Below are positions 35,746 to 37,500 of a DNA stretch of 37,500 nt, piece by piece. Position numbers and translations under genes: made by a program. The stretch is from contig CAUYUJ010017915.1 of the NCBI GenBank assembly GCA_963575745.1, forward strand, positions 573,792 to 611,291. Reading direction: 5' to 3'. The stretch comes from Prorocentrum cordatum (lineage: Eukaryota; Sar; Dinophyceae; Prorocentrales; Prorocentraceae). Each line of letters begins with the position of its first letter. Position 1 is the first letter of the stretch. The notes beneath the pieces are model-generated. The model had not been told where the DNA came from and ran no database searches. It saw only the letters and a program-made list of their open reading frames with translations.

Positions 35746-35989
35746 CAGGTCATGCGGTCGGGGGCCTGTCGCCGATCTCTCGGCGACGGCTGCCAGTTGC
35801 CGCGTCCCCATGAGCCAGTGAGCTCCGCTTTGGTCCGCCCCCTCGAAGCGGGAAAACATGCATGAACGCAGTAGGAATGAGTCGGAGGTCCGCGCGGATC
35901 TCTTGGATCGGCGCTGCCCCCCCCCCCTGGCGGCTCCGAGAGTCCCTTCGATGTATGCGCTGATCCGTCTCCGACGATCATGCAGGCGA

Positions 35990-36175
35990 GGCCCTGCCAT
36001 CGCTGCACCGCTCCGGCCGATGGCGGGCCCTGCGGCGCGAGGCCTGCGTGCTCCGACCTCGGGCCCGCCCCCAGCTCTTACATTCTCGAGGACGCGGGGC
36101 GGCCTCCGTGCCCGTGCGTGCCGCTTGCTCCTCGACCTCAGGCGTCGTGGGCCTGCTTTCCACCACCACCATAAG
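35990..36175 (+). CDS. doubtful coding-like stretch inside the inferred intron
   Basis: Cys-rich frame CHRCTAPADGGPCGARPACS. Competing + and - frames have similar GC3 (70-78%), so no strand can be assigned. Confidence 0.15.
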
Positions 36176-36194
36176 TTGGAGGTGGGAAGGAGGT

Positions 36195-36345
36195 GGAGGA
36201 GGAGGAGGAGGAGGAGGAGGAGGAGGAGGAGGAGGAGGAGTGGAGTATGAGGAGGAGAGCGAGGGAGGAGCGAGGAGGAGGATGTAGAGGAGGAAGGAAG
36301 GAGGAGGAGGAAGAGGGGGAGGAGGAGGGGGAGGAGGAGGACCCC
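36195..36345 (+). repeat. GGA array
   Basis: About 150 bp of (GGA)n with ATGAGG and GGAAGG interruptions; poly-Glu on the + strand, poly-Pro/Ser on the -. Confidence 0.9.
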
Positions 36346-36387
36346 CTCCCCCTCCCACTCCTGGTGCTGGTGGTGGTGGACAAGCAG

Positions 36388-36571
36388 GCCCGCCGAGGCG
36401 TGCCCCCCCCGCGGCCGGGCGTCCCGCCGCGCCCCGGCGAGTACGGGTGGCAGCTGCCCCCGCCGCGGCCGGACGACATCAGCCGCTTCGGGGGCGCGCC
36501 GCCCCCGGCCTGGGGCGCGCCGCCGCCGTCCCCCTACGGGCCCTACGGCCCGCGGCCGGGGGAGCCCCCAG
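36388..36571 (+). CDS. exon b of the Pro-rich protein
   Basis: After ACAAGCAG the frame reads ARRGVPPPRPGVPPRPGEYG, WQLPPPRPDDISRFGGAPPP, AWGAPPPSPYGPYGPRPGE and PPG, with essentially 100% GC3. It ends at CCCCCAG|GCTCGG, a GC donor in phase 1. Joining to 37124 gives GEPPG followed by PLAQWTLQPPGWGAPPPG, which continues the same Pro/Gly/Trp style. The PP/GAPPP repeats suggest a disordered region. Confidence 0.55.
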
Positions 36572-36574
36572 GCT

Positions 36575-37123
36575 CGGATGCAACTCCTGGGAGCCCAGAG
36601 GTCCAACGCCTCGGAAAAATCAAGACGGACGTTTTTTGGCTTGTCCGGCCTCTATCGGGGGTGGACAGACCTCCTACCCTGACACGTCGAGTAAGGAATT
36701 GGCCGTTTCCGGTTCGCGAGAGGGCGTCGCGGCCGTCATTTTTGCGGGTCCAGGTCCGTGGGTTTCGGTCCCAGGCCGTTTTCACTAAGGGGAGGTTTAC
36801 GAAAGGGAGAATCGTCCACCGCCGACTCTAGGTGCCCTCGCCGGGCCCCAGGACCGTCCAGAAACGACGCAGGATGAAAAACGGGTCCCGGGGAAGGGGT
36901 CGGGACCTCCAGGGACCCCGCATTGAAAAAAACCACGACATCGGATCTCTGGGGAGGTAAAATTCGGATTTTGCCCTGGTCCGAAGTCCGGCTTAATCCC
37001 GTAGATTGTCCGTCTCAATCGGGCTTATAATCCGAGGCCCGCTCCGGCGTAGCAGCCCCCCATGGGGCTCAATCCTCTTTCATCCTTCCGACGAAAACCT
37101 CCCAGTAGTTGCCTCCTAACCAG
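36575..37123 (+). mobile_element. composite intron: element D copy 3 split by E copy 2 and H copy 7
   Basis: The left terminus of D (GATGCAACTCCTGGGAG, 36577) is separated from the rest of D (GGGGAGGTAAAATTCGGATT to CCTCCCAGTAGTTGCC, 36945-37115) by E (36652-36830; GGTGGACAGACCTCC to GTCCACCGCCGA) and H (36828-36945; GTGCCCTCGCCGGGCCCCAG to GACCTCCAGGGACCCC). The inferred intron is 36572-37123, GC-AG. Confidence 0.6.
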
Positions 37124-37245
37124 GCCCCCTGGCCCAGTGGACGCTCCAGCCGCCCGGCTGGGGCGCGCCCCCGCCGGGCGCCCACGTGCCTCAGCAGGTC
37201 ACGACCTTCGACTGCCCGCAAGTCGGGCGTACGTCCCTCTACATA
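37124..37245 (+). CDS. exon c of the Pro-rich protein
   Basis: The frame reads PLAQWTLQPPGWGAPPPGA, then HVPQQVTTFDCPQ, followed by VGRTSLY encoded by the left TIR of F copy 4. GC3 is about 95%. The exact donor is unclear because this F copy has CATAG instead of CAGGAG at the usual position; CAGCAG|GTCACG (37195) is an alternative donor. Confidence 0.5.
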
Positions 37246-37460
37246 GGGGGAATCTTCAGAGACAGTCCAGAAATACTCTTGGGGTAATTCTGCGGCCATG
37301 ATTGATTATTCCTTCCCTCCACTTGGGGGGAATGTTCAGAAACAGTCCAGCAATACTCTTGGGACAATACTGCGGCCATGTCTGATTATCCCTTGCCTGT
37401 CTGAGGCCATTTGCATCCTTCGCCCAAGATCCGCCCCTGCAGGGGGGACGTGCGCCCGAC
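37222..37460 (+). mobile_element. family F TIR element copy 4, with internal duplication
   Basis: The termini GTCGGGCGTACGTCCC and GGACGTGCGCCCGAC are inverted repeats. The interior contains two tandem copies of about 77 bp (GGGGGAATCTTCAGAGACAG, TCCAGAAATACTCTTGGGGT, AATTCTGCGGCCATGATTGA) at 37247 and 37326. The acceptor is CCCCTGCAG|GGG at 37440-37441. Confidence 0.65.
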
Positions 37461-37500
37461 CTTCGGCCGCCTTCGCCACGAGGCGCGACCCTTCGCCGGA
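37443..37500 (+). CDS. possible exon d, cut by the window end
   Basis: After the F copy 4 acceptor the frame GDVRPTFGRLRHEARPFAG has 15 of 18 third positions G/C. Too short to say more. Confidence 0.3.

Noticed and set aside
1-37500. Dinoflagellate spliced-leader gene (ends in TTTTGGCTCAAG), 5S rRNA, other snRNAs and telomere repeats
   Set aside because: Looked for the conserved blocks on both strands by eye; none seen.

Overview
The window looks like nuclear DNA of a dinoflagellate. The evidence is high GC, short scattered exons with strongly GC-rich third codon positions, introns that fit GT, GC or GA donors with AG acceptors, very long CTC/GGA arrays, and dense families of short non-autonomous repeats. 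A core, large-genome dinoflagellate (for example Prorocentrum) fits best, but this rests on style alone, because no lineage-diagnostic gene could be identified. There is no complete known gene, no tRNA or rRNA, no spliced-leader gene, no CRISPR array and no bacterial operon.

Layout. 1-6 kb: coding-like islands on the + strand interrupted by short elements with terminal inverted repeats (TIRs; families B, A, D, O). 6-8 kb: a 230-bp CTC array and weak coding stretches. 8-10.4 kb: the clearest alternation of element and exon (R, N, F, A, F). 10.4-13 kb: family H copies, AT and AG microsatellites, CTC arrays. 13-16 kb: an exon, a 53-bp tandem array, an acidic low-complexity ORF, an exon, a family A intron and a 200-codon ORF. 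16-20 kb: AT/TGCA microsatellites, a diverged direct repeat and one good short exon at 19.66 kb. 20-24.5 kb: TIR element Q, a U6 snRNA 5'-half-like sequence inside a GGA array, an F intron with an exon on each side, E, D and K elements and a 293-codon ORF. 25-27.4 kb: a pyrimidine tract, family A copy 5, a duplicated CTC-containing unit and an Arg/Ser-rich candidate first exon. 27.4-32 kb: two related composite satellite blocks built mainly on a 90-bp monomer. 32-37.5 kb: a hairpin element, a 65-bp tandem array, and the exons of a Gly-Tyr-Pro-rich protein split by introns made of K, H, D, E and F elements.

Main reading. Several repeat families (A, B, D, F, probably E, K, N, O and R) look like introners, meaning short TIR transposons that carry splice sites and create introns. 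In B, D and F the donor and acceptor lie inside the two inverted termini. Removing the element joins flanking GC3-rich frames at several loci. Introners are known in some algae and dinoflagellates; the particular families, and the peptide footprint left by family F, are what may be new here. All exon calls come from composition and splice-site reasoning without homology searches, and exon boundaries are approximate.
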